The translations under genes and the position numbers were made by a program. This document shows positions 6,579 to 14,419 of a stretch of 15,786 nucleotides of DNA, piece after piece. Below the pieces are notes generated by a model. It did no database searches. It was not told where the DNA came from and saw only the letters and a program-made list of their open reading frames with translations. Position 1 is the first letter of the stretch. Every line of letters begins with the position of its first letter. This stretch comes from Phycisphaerae bacterium (GTDB lineage Bacteria > Planctomycetota > Phycisphaerae > UBA1845): NCBI GenBank assembly GCA_029260195.1, contig JAJDDS010000216.1, positions 1 to 15,786 of the forward strand, read 5' to 3'.

Positions 6579-7145
6579 ATGCCAACCGCCGAGATCGAAA
6601 AGCAATGTGATGCAGCCATGGCCAAGGCTGTCGACTACTTGAACGAAGAACTTCGCGGCGTGCGAACCGGCCAGGCGACACCGGGGTTGGTGGATCATAT
6701 CAAGATCGAGGTTGCGGCATACGGTAGTTCGATGAACCTGCGCGAACTCGCGACGATCAGCGTTCCCGAGCCGGCGAGCATCCTCGTCAAGCCGTTCGAT
6801 CCAGGGACGATCAAGGACATCGAGCGCGGGCTGCAGGCGTCGGCGTTGGGCATCACACCGATGAGCGACGGCAAGGTGATTCGTCTGCCCATTCCGCCCC
6901 TTTCCGGGGAACGACGTGAACAGTTGGTGTTGCAGGTCAAAAAGATGGGCGAGGCGCAGAAGATATCCATCCGAAACGTGCGCCGCGACATGAACAAACG
7001 TGTCGACGCCGAGAAGAAGAACTCGACGTTGAGCGAGGATCAGGCTGCGGACGCGAAGGACGCCATCCAGAAGCGAACCAAAAACCGCGAGGATGAAGTC
7101 GACAAGCTCGTGGGTGCCAAGACCAAGGAAATCCAAGAGAGCTGA
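6579..7145 (+). CDS. frr: Ribosome recycling factor
   Basis: With EF-G, this factor splits post-termination ribosomes in the cytoplasm. The 188 residues match the usual length of about 185. The three-helix-bundle plus beta-domain signatures are all present: LRGVRTGQATPGLVDHIKIE (25-44), ELATISVPEPASILVKPFD (56-74), IERGLQASALGITPMSDGK (81-99), VIRLPIPPLSGERREQLV (100-117) and ISIRNVRRDMNKRVD (129-143). AAAGGA (6567-6572) stands six bases before the ATG. Last gene of the rpsB-tsf-pyrH-frr cluster. No strong intrinsic terminator follows: a 7-bp repeat CGCCGAC/GTCGGCG (7152-7158 and 7201-7207) has a 42-nt loop and only TTT after it. Confidence 0.97.
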   Translation: MPTAEIEKQCDAAMAKAVDYLNEELRGVRTGQATPGLVDHIKIEVAAYGSSMNLRELATISVPEPASILVKPFDPGTIKDIERGLQASALGITPMSDGKVIRLPIPPLSGERREQLVLQVKKMGEAQKISIRNVRRDMNKRVDAEKKNSTLSEDQAADAKDAIQKRTKNREDEVDKLVGAKTKEIQES

Positions 7146-7228
7146 CTGACGCGCCGACGTCGTCGCCCCCCACCTCGGAACCTGATTACGCGGAACCTCT
7201 GTCGGCGTTTCGCGTACCGACTAAATCG

Positions 7229-7257
7229 TTGACACAATAAAGCCAGTTCCGCTTCAT
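7229..7257 (+). promoter_or_regulatory. Candidate promoter upstream of the propeller lipoprotein
   Basis: A perfect -35 TTGACA (7229-7234) is followed after 17 nt by CTTCAT (7252-7257), a weak -10. An alternative start signal is the perfect TATAAT at 7317-7322, which has no recognisable -35 in front. I cannot choose between them from sequence alone. Confidence 0.3.
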
Positions 7258-7341
7258 GCCGGGGCCGTCCCCTCGGACGAAAAGTGACTCCCGCGCATGT
7301 TCACGGGGATTGCCGCTATAATCGGGCGCGTGTCGGGGCGG

Positions 7342-7379
7342 AGCCGTCGGGGGGGATTCAGCCTCCCCTGTCCCCGGCT
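7342..7379 (+). other. Nested hairpin in the lipoprotein leader
   Basis: Outer stem AGCCG (7342-7346) with CGGCT (7375-7379) encloses a G-run (7349-7355) that pairs with CTCCCC (7363-7368, one G-U) around a short loop. It lies 20 nt downstream of the TATAAT box and ends about 150 nt before the ATG. It does not match a riboswitch I know and no U-tract follows. Confidence 0.3.
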
Positions 7380-7526
7380 TGCATTTGTGTGTTCGTTCGG
7401 GCTGCATCGCGCCCAGAGCGTCGATCGTCAGAGCACGTTCGCCCGTTTCCGGCAAGCGGGCGGCGTCCGCGGTCGCACGGTCCGGGTCTGCCATGCCTCG
7501 AATCTCAACAAGTAGAGGGATGTTCG

Positions 7527-10169
7527 ATGAAAGCGTTCGCCGACCGGGCTGTTTCCGGATCCACACGGGCAATCTGGGGGCCTCTGAGTGTCATATGGTT
7601 GTCACTGCTGTGCGGCTGCCCGATGGACCCGACCACAACTTCCCAGGGGACGTCGGGCGACGTCGTTTGGTCGTCGGCGTTCGAAGCCACCGACTCGGGC
7701 GTGCTGTCAGCCGTGTGGGGGTCGGGTGAGGATGACGTGTTCGCGGTCGGCGGCGACGAGTTCGGTCGCGTGTTCCACTACGACGGAACGGTCTGGTCGG
7801 AGATGGACGTTCCCGAGATGCCGCTGCTCGTGTGGGTGTTCGGGTTCGGTTCGGACGACGTGTACGCCGTCGGGCGAGGCGGCGGCGTGATCCACTACGA
7901 CGGAAGCGCGTGGTCGGAGTTGGACAGCGGGACGACCGAGGACTTGTGGGGCATCTGGGGGTCGGCGCCGGACGACATGTGGATCGTCGGAGGCAACATC
8001 GACGACGTGGATGACAACGGTCCGGTGTTGATGCGCTTCGACGGGGCGGAGTTCACGCCCGTCGACGTTCCGGAAAACGACCGCAACTCCGCGTCGCTGT
8101 TCAAAGTATGGGGAATCGGTTCCAAACTATTCGCCGTCGGAGAGCGCGGATTGATCATCGAGTTCGACGGTCGGGAATGGGCGCAAGTCCCCGGGGGCGC
8201 GGCGGCTGATGACGACCTGATCGCGCTTTGGGGCACGTCGGAAGACAACATCGTCGCCGTCGGCGGACGGGGAATCGCGCGGGTCTCCGTCTACGACGGC
8301 CGCGCATGGACGACGCGACAGTTCAGTTCGACACCGGGCCTTAACGCGGTGTACATGGTGGCTTCGACCGAAGCCATCGTCGGCGGGGTGAACGGGTACG
8401 CCGGGGTGTTCGATGTCGCCACAGGTGAGTTGACGGTTGAGCCCACGGATACGACCGAGTCGCTGCACGCGATCTGGGCGGACGGTGAGGGCCGATTCTA
8501 CGCGGTGGGCGGGCGTTTCGCGCCGCCGTTCCGCGGGTTGGCGTTGGTACGGACGTATGGCGATCCGGAGATCGTGGCTGTCCCGCCGGAACCGGCGCCC
8601 GGTTCGCCGCTGGACCGTGAGCAAGACGAGGATGTCGTCGATGAGCCGGAACCAATCGTCGACGACGTACCGACGGACGGCGAGGACGACATCGTCGATT
8701 GCAACGGGAACGAGATCGACGACGGCGACGACATCACCGACGGCGAGAGCGCGGACTGCGATGAGAACGGCGTTCCCGATGAATGCGATGCGGACGCGGA
8801 CGGCGATGGGCTGACCGATTCTTGTGACAACTGCCCGGACGCGGTGAACGTCAGTCAGGCGAACAACGACCAGGACGCCGAGGGTGACGCGTGCGACCTG
8901 GACGATGACGACGACGGGATTCTGGACGCGGCTGACAACTGCCCGCTCGTCGCCAATACGAATCAGGCAAATGCGGACGGCGATACAGCGGGCGATGAGT
9001 GTGACGATGATGACGACAACGACGGGGTCATCGACGCAGACGACAACTGCCCGCTGACCGAAAATCCGACGCAAAGCGATTCCAACACCGACGGCGTCGG
9101 GGATGCGTGCGCGGATGACGACGACAATGACGGCATCCCGGTCGCGGGCGACAACTGCCCATCGGTGGCCAACGCGGATCAGACGGACACGGACGACGAT
9201 GGTGAGGGTGATGCGTGTGATCCGGACGACGACGGGGACGGCGCGTTGGATGCAAGTGACAACTGCCCGCTGGTCTCCAACGCGAGCCAGGACGACGCCG
9301 ACGCCGACAACGTGGGCGACGCGTGCGATCTCTGTTCCGGATCGAACGACGCGGTCGACGCGGACACCGACGGCCTACCGGATGGGTGTGACAATTGCCC
9401 GCTGGTGTCTAACCCAACCCAGCTCGACGGCGACGGCGACAACGTCGGCGACGCGTGCGATGCGTGCCCCGGGGCGAGCGACTCAGCCGATGGGGACGCG
9501 GACGGTGTTCCGGACGGATGTGATGTCTGTGCGGGGTCCGACGACAACGACGACGTCGACGGCGATGACGTGCCCTCCGGTTGCGACGTCTGCCCTCTGG
9601 ACGCGAACGATGACTCCGATGGCGACGGGTCGTGCGATTCGGACGATCTGTGTCCGGGCTTCGATGACAGCGCGGACGCCGACGGCGATGGCATTCCGGA
9701 CGGCTGCGATTGCTTCGAGGCGAACTGCCCGCTCGGACAGAACTGTGACGGTGTGGTCTGCGCCACGACGAGCGATCCGGACGTCGAACTCGGTCTCAGC
9801 AACACCGGTCCCTACGTACGCATGGGCGAGGGTGACGCGTACACAGGGTTCGCGGGGGTGCAGGGGTTCATCGACTCGTTCCTGAGCCTGCGCGTGGCGG
9901 GGTTTGACCCGGGAGCATCGGTGAATCTCACGCGACGCGTCATCAAGGTCGACGACCAGACGGTCTTGGCCTTTGAGAACACTTTTCAGGTGACGCTGGC
10001 GGATACCGGTGACGGCTTTAGCGGCGTGCTCGACCATTACATTTTCGTTTTCGCGGCGCCGGCTGACGTGAGCGATGCGTTGATCCAGCTCGACGTGACG
10101 GTCACGGACGTCAACGATCCGAACATCACGGCGTCGATCACGCAGACGGCGATACTGGACGTGCAATAG
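7527..10169 (+). CDS. Surface lipoprotein: seven-repeat beta-propeller plus thrombospondin type 3 repeats
   Basis: 880 aa, of unknown role. The N-terminus is a lipoprotein signal with lipobox LCGC (Cys31). Residues 57-350 hold seven repeats of pattern W-G-(x)n-DD-V/M-AVGG-(x)n-YDG-xx-W (for example VWGSGEDDVFAVGG, IWGSAPDDMWIVGG, LWGTSEDNIVAVGG), which I read as a seven-bladed beta-propeller. An acidic linker (361-390) follows, then DCNGNEIDDG and DENGVPDECD (391-421). Residues 422-728 are thrombospondin type 3 calcium-binding repeats (DNCPLV.N..Q.D.D.D..GDACD), about ten units. The last roughly 130 residues (751-880) form a cysteine-free, beta-rich domain I do not recognise. Start: GAGGGA six bases before this ATG, and the signal peptide begins here. 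The next gene on the strand is another exported propeller protein. The protein should be anchored to a membrane and bind Ca2+; ligand unknown. Confidence 0.88.
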   Translation: MKAFADRAVSGSTRAIWGPLSVIWLSLLCGCPMDPTTTSQGTSGDVVWSSAFEATDSGVLSAVWGSGEDDVFAVGGDEFGRVFHYDGTVWSEMDVPEMPLLVWVFGFGSDDVYAVGRGGGVIHYDGSAWSELDSGTTEDLWGIWGSAPDDMWIVGGNIDDVDDNGPVLMRFDGAEFTPVDVPENDRNSASLFKVWGIGSKLFAVGERGLIIEFDGREWAQVPGGAAADDDLIALWGTSEDNIVAVGGRGIARVSVYDGRAWTTRQFSSTPGLNAVYMVASTEAIVGGVNGYAGVFDVATGELTVEPTDTTESLHAIWADGEGRFYAVGGRFAPPFRGLALVRTYGDPEIVAVPPEPAPGSPLDREQDEDVVDEPEPIVDDVPTDGEDDIVDCNGNEIDDGDDITDGESADCDENGVPDECDADADGDGLTDSCDNCPDAVNVSQANNDQDAEGDACDLDDDDDGILDAADNCPLVANTNQANADGDTAGDECDDDDDNDGVIDADDNCPLTENPTQSDSNTDGVGDACADDDDNDGIPVAGDNCPSVANADQTDTDDDGEGDACDPDDDGDGALDASDNCPLVSNASQDDADADNVGDACDLCSGSNDAVDADTDGLPDGCDNCPLVSNPTQLDGDGDNVGDACDACPGASDSADGDADGVPDGCDVCAGSDDNDDVDGDDVPSGCDVCPLDANDDSDGDGSCDSDDLCPGFDDSADADGDGIPDGCDCFEANCPLGQNCDGVVCATTSDPDVELGLSNTGPYVRMGEGDAYTGFAGVQGFIDSFLSLRVAGFDPGASVNLTRRVIKVDDQTVLAFENTFQVTLADTGDGFSGVLDHYIFVFAAPADVSDALIQLDVTVTDVNDPNITASITQTAILDVQ

Positions 10170-10328
10170 GCCCGCGGAATCGGTACACTCGTGAACCCAG
10201 GCGGTTTTTGGGCCGCCCCACCCGCGACACGCGAACGCCTTGGTGCATTCGAGTTGATGGAAGTGATCGCGAGCGACCAGCCTGCGGCGATGGCCGCGTT
10301 GAACACACCCACCCAACGGAGTCGTGAT
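10170..10328 (+). other. Spacer between the two propeller genes
   Basis: These 159 nt contain a 5-bp hairpin GGCGG/CCGCC (10200-10204 and 10213-10217) with a T-rich loop, and a weak promoter-like pair, GTGCAA (10161-10166, inside the end of the preceding gene) and TACACT (10184-10189), 17 nt apart. Neither is strong enough to say whether the second gene has its own promoter. Confidence 0.25.
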
Positions 10329-12083
10329 ATGGCTGAATTCAATCGCCGCTTGTTGCTGTCGTGCATTGCGAGCCAAACTCTGTCAGTCACCGCCCGAGCG
10401 GGCGATTTGCAGTTTGAGGACATCACATTCGCATCGGGAGTAGCCACGACCCACAGTTCGTCGGGGTACTCGAACTCGAACTACACCGGCGGCGGCGCGG
10501 TCGGCGATTTCAACAACGACGGGCTGCAGGACATCTTCGTCATCAGCGGCGGCAACGGCGGCGTCCTGGACAAGCTGTTCATCAACAACGGGGACGGCAC
10601 CTTCACCGATCAAGCCGCCGCATGGGGTATTACGGCGCAGCACAAGGGCAAGGGCGCGTCGGTCAGCGATTTCAATCGTGACGGGTGGCTGGATATCTAT
10701 GAAACGAGTGCCGGTCCCTCGTCCGGCGGCGCCACTCCGGGACATCACAAGCTCTATCGCAACAACGGGGACGGTACGTTCACGAACGTGGCAGCCGCCG
10801 CCGGGGTCAACTTCACGCATCCAAGTACACAGGACGGATGGGGTAGCGGATGGGGCGACTATGATCTCGACGGTGATCTGGACCTGTTCGTAGCGGGCTC
10901 GTCGTCGGGCAACAACGGCAGCAAGATCTTCCGCAACAATGGCGACGAGACGTTCACCAACATGACGCAGGCGATCGGGTTCTTCAGCGGGACTCCAGTC
11001 AGCATGTTCGCGTTTACGCCGCGATTCCTGGACATGGACGGCGATTGGTATCCCGAGATGCTCCTCACCGCTGACTTCGGAACGAGCCGCTACTTCCGCA
11101 ACAACGGTGACGGTTCGTTCACGGACATCACGTTTCAATCCGGCATGGGCCAGGAAGAGAACGGCATGGGCGGGACGGTCGGCGACTACGACGGCGACGG
11201 CGTCATCGACCGGTACGTCACGTCGATCGACAACGACTCGTTCTGGACGGGCAACAAGCTCTACCTAAACCTCGGCGACCACCAGTTCGACGAGGTGGCT
11301 GCTGATCTCGGCGTCGACGACGGCGGGTACGGATGGGGGGCGCTCAGCGTCGATTTCAACCATGATGGACTGGTTGACCTCGCGGAGACCAACGGCGGAA
11401 TCGGCGGCCAGTATACGAACGAGCAATCGTACCTGTGGATTCAGAACGAACTTGGCACGTTCGACGAGGTCGCCATCCAAGCCGGGATGATGCACTTCGG
11501 GTACGGCCGGGGAATGGTGAACTTCGATCTGGAGAACGATGGCGATCAGGACGTGCTCATCTTCGCCAACAATCAGCCGATCACCTTGTACCGCAACAAT
11601 CTCAGTGGTCCGGATACACATTGGCTTCGCGTGTTTCTGGTGGCGGCCGGCGAGCCCAGCGTGCCGGCCCGGGGTTACGGCGCGAAGGTGACGGTCACGA
11701 CCGACGGGGAGTCGGAACTTCGGGTCATCACCAGCGGTGACAACTTCCTGAGTCATAGCGAATTGTCAGCCCACTTCGGGTTGGGCACTGCCGACGTGAT
11801 CGACGAACTGCGGGTGGATTGGCCGAATGGTGAGCGCACGATTCTAACCGACATCGCAGCCGACCGGACGATCACCGTCGCCTATATCCCCGGTGCGTTC
11901 GGGGATCTCGATACGGATGGCGACGTGGACGGTTTCGATTTCGAGGCGTTGTTGGATTGCATGACCGGTCCGGGCGGGATTCCCGTGACGCAAACGTGTC
12001 AGGCTGCCGACGGCGACCTCGACATGGACATCGATTTCGCCGACGTGGCGCGGATGCAGACGACCTTCACCGGATCACCGTAG
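10329..12083 (+). CDS. Exported FG-GAP/VCBS repeat protein with ASPIC/UnbV domain and dockerin-like tail
   Basis: 584 aa. A signal peptide (MAEFNRRLLLSCIASQTLSV, probable cleavage after ARA at residue 25) sends it out of the cytoplasm. Seven calcium-loop repeats follow: DFNNDGLQDIF (60), DFNRDGWLDIY (114), DYDLDGDLDLF (178), DMDGDWYPEML (235), DYDGDGVIDRY (287), DFNHDGLVDLA (342) and DLENDGDQDVL (400), as in an integrin-type seven-bladed propeller, several preceded by YRNNGDGTFT-like strands. Residues 440-517 match ASPIC/UnbV (RGYGAKVTVTTDG, FLSHSELSAHFGLG, RVDWPNGE). The C-terminus carries two dockerin-like loops, GDLDTDGDVDGFDF (525-538) and DGDLDMDIDF (561-570), joined by LDCMTGPGG. Start: GGAG seven bases upstream plus the signal peptide; an upstream GTG (10191) would bury that signal. 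Function unknown; probably surface or extracellular recognition. Confidence 0.92.
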   Translation: MAEFNRRLLLSCIASQTLSVTARAGDLQFEDITFASGVATTHSSSGYSNSNYTGGGAVGDFNNDGLQDIFVISGGNGGVLDKLFINNGDGTFTDQAAAWGITAQHKGKGASVSDFNRDGWLDIYETSAGPSSGGATPGHHKLYRNNGDGTFTNVAAAAGVNFTHPSTQDGWGSGWGDYDLDGDLDLFVAGSSSGNNGSKIFRNNGDETFTNMTQAIGFFSGTPVSMFAFTPRFLDMDGDWYPEMLLTADFGTSRYFRNNGDGSFTDITFQSGMGQEENGMGGTVGDYDGDGVIDRYVTSIDNDSFWTGNKLYLNLGDHQFDEVAADLGVDDGGYGWGALSVDFNHDGLVDLAETNGGIGGQYTNEQSYLWIQNELGTFDEVAIQAGMMHFGYGRGMVNFDLENDGDQDVLIFANNQPITLYRNNLSGPDTHWLRVFLVAAGEPSVPARGYGAKVTVTTDGESELRVITSGDNFLSHSELSAHFGLGTADVIDELRVDWPNGERTILTDIAADRTITVAYIPGAFGDLDTDGDVDGFDFEALLDCMTGPGGIPVTQTCQAADGDLDMDIDFADVARMQTTFTGSP

Positions 12084-12106
12084 AGCGCGGGGCGGGCAGC
12101 GCCGCG

Positions 12107-14176
12107 TTACTCGTCTTCGCCTTCGTCTTCGTCTTCCGCGAATCCGTAGTCCAGTTCGTACGGTGGTGGGTCGCCACCGTCGCCTTTCAGGTAATGCTCC
12201 ATCCAGCGTATCAGCCGCAACGAGTAATCGAATCGCCCCGCCGCTTTGCGATTGCCATGGCCCTCTCCGGGGTAGAACACCAGACGGACCGGTACGTTCC
12301 CCAGCGTCTTGAGGTAGCGGTACAGCTCCATTGATTGGCTGGGGTGGACGCGTGTGTCGTTCTTTCCGTGCATAATCAAGATCGGCGTCCGCGCCTGCTG
12401 GACGTACGAGATCGGGCTTCGCTCGCGGAAAAACTCCCAGTTGTCCCACGGCCAAGTCCGGGAATGAACCAGGTACATCTCATTTGGAATGTCGGTCGTG
12501 CCGAATTTCGAGATCTGATCGCTGATGCCGACGAACATGACAGCGGCTGCGAAGTGCTCGGTGAGCTTGGTCGCGCACCAAGCCGACGCGAACCCGCCGT
12601 ACGATCCACCGGTGACGCCGACCTTGACGAGATGATCGATCGCGTCGACGAGGTCGTTGAACTCCCCCCCACCGTAGTCGGCTTGTCCCAGTTTTGAAAA
12701 CCCTACGCCGCGACCGGTGCTGCCACGATAGTTGGGATAAAACACCGCGAACCCACGGGCGGCTGCGACTTGTCCGCCGCCGCTGTAGCGCGTCAGGAAG
12801 GCGTTCGAGTAGTGCGATTCCGGTCCGCCATGGACGGTCATGATGAGCGGATACGGTTTTGAACCGGAACCCGGGAGCGGTTGCATGAGGACGCCCTCGA
12901 TCCCCATGCCGTCGCGAGCCCTGTATTTGACGACCGTTTGCCTGGCGAACTTCACATCCGCGAGCCAGGGGTTAGCGTTGGTCAGACGGCGGGGTTCGTC
13001 ATCGCCGTGTTTCATCGTGTAAACCGCACGCGGATGCCGCGGGGTCTCGACTACGAACGCGGCTGACCGCCCGTCACCCGCAAGGCTCAGAGCGCGCAGG
13101 ATCATCGGAGTGTCGTCGGAGACGATGGTGACGCGGGCTCCGCTGTCCATCCGCACCCGATTGAACGTTGTGAAACATCCCTCATCACCGATGAAGAGCA
13201 CGTTGTCTTTGTCGCGCCAGCGGATGGCGGCGACGTGGCCGACGTAGCCGGGGAGGAGGTCTTGGAAGGCGCCGCCGTCGGCGGGCGCAATCAGCAACCT
13301 GCCCGCGGCGGGGTCGTTCATGTCCTCTCCGGAGATGATGGCGAGGTGCGTGCCGTCGGGCGACCAGCGGACGTCGCCGAGTTTTCCCGGATTCTCCAGT
13401 TTTGCCAGAACCTCACCACTCTCGGCATTGATGATGTGAATTTTCCGCTTCATGTAGCGGTCGTCGATGAGCGGCGTTGGTGCCAGCGCGACAGCGATAC
13501 GGTCACCCGTGGGGCTCCACCGGGGGGTCGAGGGGAATCCCGGCAATTCCAAAGGGCTCGGGGCCGCGGAATCGTCGCCCGGTGTTGCGATCCACATGCA
13601 GACCGGACGAAAATCCTCCTCGTAAACCTCTGCCTTGAATCCCTTGTCCTTGAGTTTCTTGCGTTCCTTGTCCTCCTTCTCCTTCGCGAGGAAGGCAACG
13701 CGATCGCCCGATGGGCTCCAGGTGTATTCGCCAACGTTCGTGTCGTGTTCGACGACCTTTCGTGCCTCCCCGCCGTCGACCGGGATGACGTAGAGGGCTT
13801 TGTGCTCGTCGTCGCCGCGCTTGGCGATGAACGAGATGCCGCTGCCGTCGGGGGTCCAGTCGATGTTGGAGACGTTGACTTCCCCCGTCACGAACGGGCG
13901 GCTGGTCCCGGCGAGATCAACCAGATGAAGCTCAGCCCAAGCGGCACCATCGTCCTCGTCGTTGGGTTTGCGTTGCACGTTGAGCACGTACGCAATGCCG
14001 TGGCCGTCGGGGGACATTCTGACGCTTGATACGCTCTTGATCCTCGCGACGTGCTCGGGTGTGAAAACTTCCTGCTGCCCGGAGGTGACCGCGCAGCCGG
14101 CTCCGACAATGAGCACGCACGCTGTTAGCAAACTTCGCACGACCGTACTCCTCCAGTTGAATACCGTGGGATTCAT
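12107..14176 (-). CDS. S9-family (prolyl-oligopeptidase-like) peptidase, predicted lipoprotein
   Basis: Serine peptidase of the acylaminoacyl-peptidase/dipeptidyl-peptidase type that trims short peptides. The 690-aa product has a lipoprotein signal (LLTACVLIVGAGC, Cys28), then WD40-like PD40 strands (VRMSPDGHGIAYV, IDWTPDGSGISFI, YTWSPSGDRVAFL, PRWSPTGDRIAVA, VRWSPDGTHLAII) forming the lid propeller, then an alpha/beta-hydrolase domain from about 410. The triad is visible: Ser525 in GGSYGG, Asp607 in HGKNDTRV and His640 in YPGEGHGN. HGGPESHYS (449-457) fits the oxyanion region. The C-terminus is an acidic tail (AEDEDEGEDE). Odd point: the stretch just before the nucleophile elbow reads DHLVKVGVTGGSYGG and looks about nine residues shorter than usual. 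Start: ATG at 14176 gives the signal peptide; Shine-Dalgarno is weak (GGCGG). It converges with the FG-GAP gene across 23 nt. Confidence 0.93.
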   Translation of the reverse strand: MNPTVFNWRSTVVRSLLTACVLIVGAGCAVTSGQQEVFTPEHVARIKSVSSVRMSPDGHGIAYVLNVQRKPNDEDDGAAWAELHLVDLAGTSRPFVTGEVNVSNIDWTPDGSGISFIAKRGDDEHKALYVIPVDGGEARKVVEHDTNVGEYTWSPSGDRVAFLAKEKEDKERKKLKDKGFKAEVYEEDFRPVCMWIATPGDDSAAPSPLELPGFPSTPRWSPTGDRIAVALAPTPLIDDRYMKRKIHIINAESGEVLAKLENPGKLGDVRWSPDGTHLAIISGEDMNDPAAGRLLIAPADGGAFQDLLPGYVGHVAAIRWRDKDNVLFIGDEGCFTTFNRVRMDSGARVTIVSDDTPMILRALSLAGDGRSAAFVVETPRHPRAVYTMKHGDDEPRRLTNANPWLADVKFARQTVVKYRARDGMGIEGVLMQPLPGSGSKPYPLIMTVHGGPESHYSNAFLTRYSGGGQVAAARGFAVFYPNYRGSTGRGVGFSKLGQADYGGGEFNDLVDAIDHLVKVGVTGGSYGGFASAWCATKLTEHFAAAVMFVGISDQISKFGTTDIPNEMYLVHSRTWPWDNWEFFRERSPISYVQQARTPILIMHGKNDTRVHPSQSMELYRYLKTLGNVPVRLVFYPGEGHGNRKAAGRFDYSLRLIRWMEHYLKGDGGDPPPYELDYGFAEDEDEGEDE

Positions 14177-14233
14177 GTTGAACCGCCGTATTTTAGGGAT
14201 TCGGGTGATGGTCTCGGACCCGCCGAACATCCG

Positions 14234-14262
14234 ACGGTAGCGGGGTGGGGTCGGCTCGTCAA
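14234..14262 (-). promoter_or_regulatory. Candidate promoter of the S9 peptidase gene
   Basis: On the minus strand: -35 TTGACG (14262-14257), 17-nt spacer, -10 TACCGT (14239-14234), about 57 nt before the ATG. The spacer is C-rich on the coding strand (G-rich on the other). A second A+T-rich hexamer, TAAAAT (14199-14194), is a good -10 but has no matching -35. Confidence 0.45.
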
Positions 14263-14325
14263 ACAGCCGCCGACCGCGACTCGGAGCTTTGATCCGGGTT
14301 GATCCCGCGTTTGGCACGGTGAGAT

Positions 14326-14354
14326 TTGACGTCGACGGCGCGGCGGATTATGAT
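14326..14354 (+). promoter_or_regulatory. Promoter of purF
   Basis: TTGACG (14326-14331), 17-nt spacer, TATGAT (14349-14354): five of six matches in both hexamers at ideal spacing, the best sigma70-like promoter in the window. Transcription should begin near 14361, giving a leader of about 60 nt. It points away from the peptidase promoter, whose -35 lies 63 nt to the left. I see no clear PurR-type palindrome. Confidence 0.7.
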
Positions 14355-14419
14355 CCGGCCTTGCGTCGATTCGGTAGCTGGTTGTTTCTCGCGTCCGCCA
14401 CCCCAATTTCGAAGAACGT

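Larger units (their letters stand above)
7146..7526 (+). other. Intergenic region and likely long 5' leader of the propeller lipoprotein
   Basis: These 381 nt show no convincing gene. The frame of the downstream lipoprotein is open back to 7284, but without a ribosome binding site or signal peptide there. The region contains a duplicated octamer CGGAACCT (7176-7183 and 7191-7198), a TTGACA box at 7229, a perfect TATAAT at 7317 and a nested hairpin at 7342-7379. If either promoter is used, the mRNA leader would be about 200-260 nt, long for such a gene. Confidence 0.5.

Noticed and set aside
7284..7526. Longer N-terminus for the propeller lipoprotein
   Set aside because: It would bury the lipoprotein signal, has no ribosome binding site, and the ATG at 7527 has GAGGGA at correct spacing.
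8770..9720. Possible CRISPR or tandem DNA repeat
   Set aside because: The regular GAC/GAT-rich DNA pattern is explained by thrombospondin type 3 protein repeats; unit lengths and sequences vary and there are no fixed repeats with unique spacers.
12084..12106. Bidirectional terminator between the converging FG-GAP and peptidase genes
   Set aside because: Only a 5-bp G+C stem (CGCGG/CCGCG) with a 10-nt loop and no T-runs on either side.
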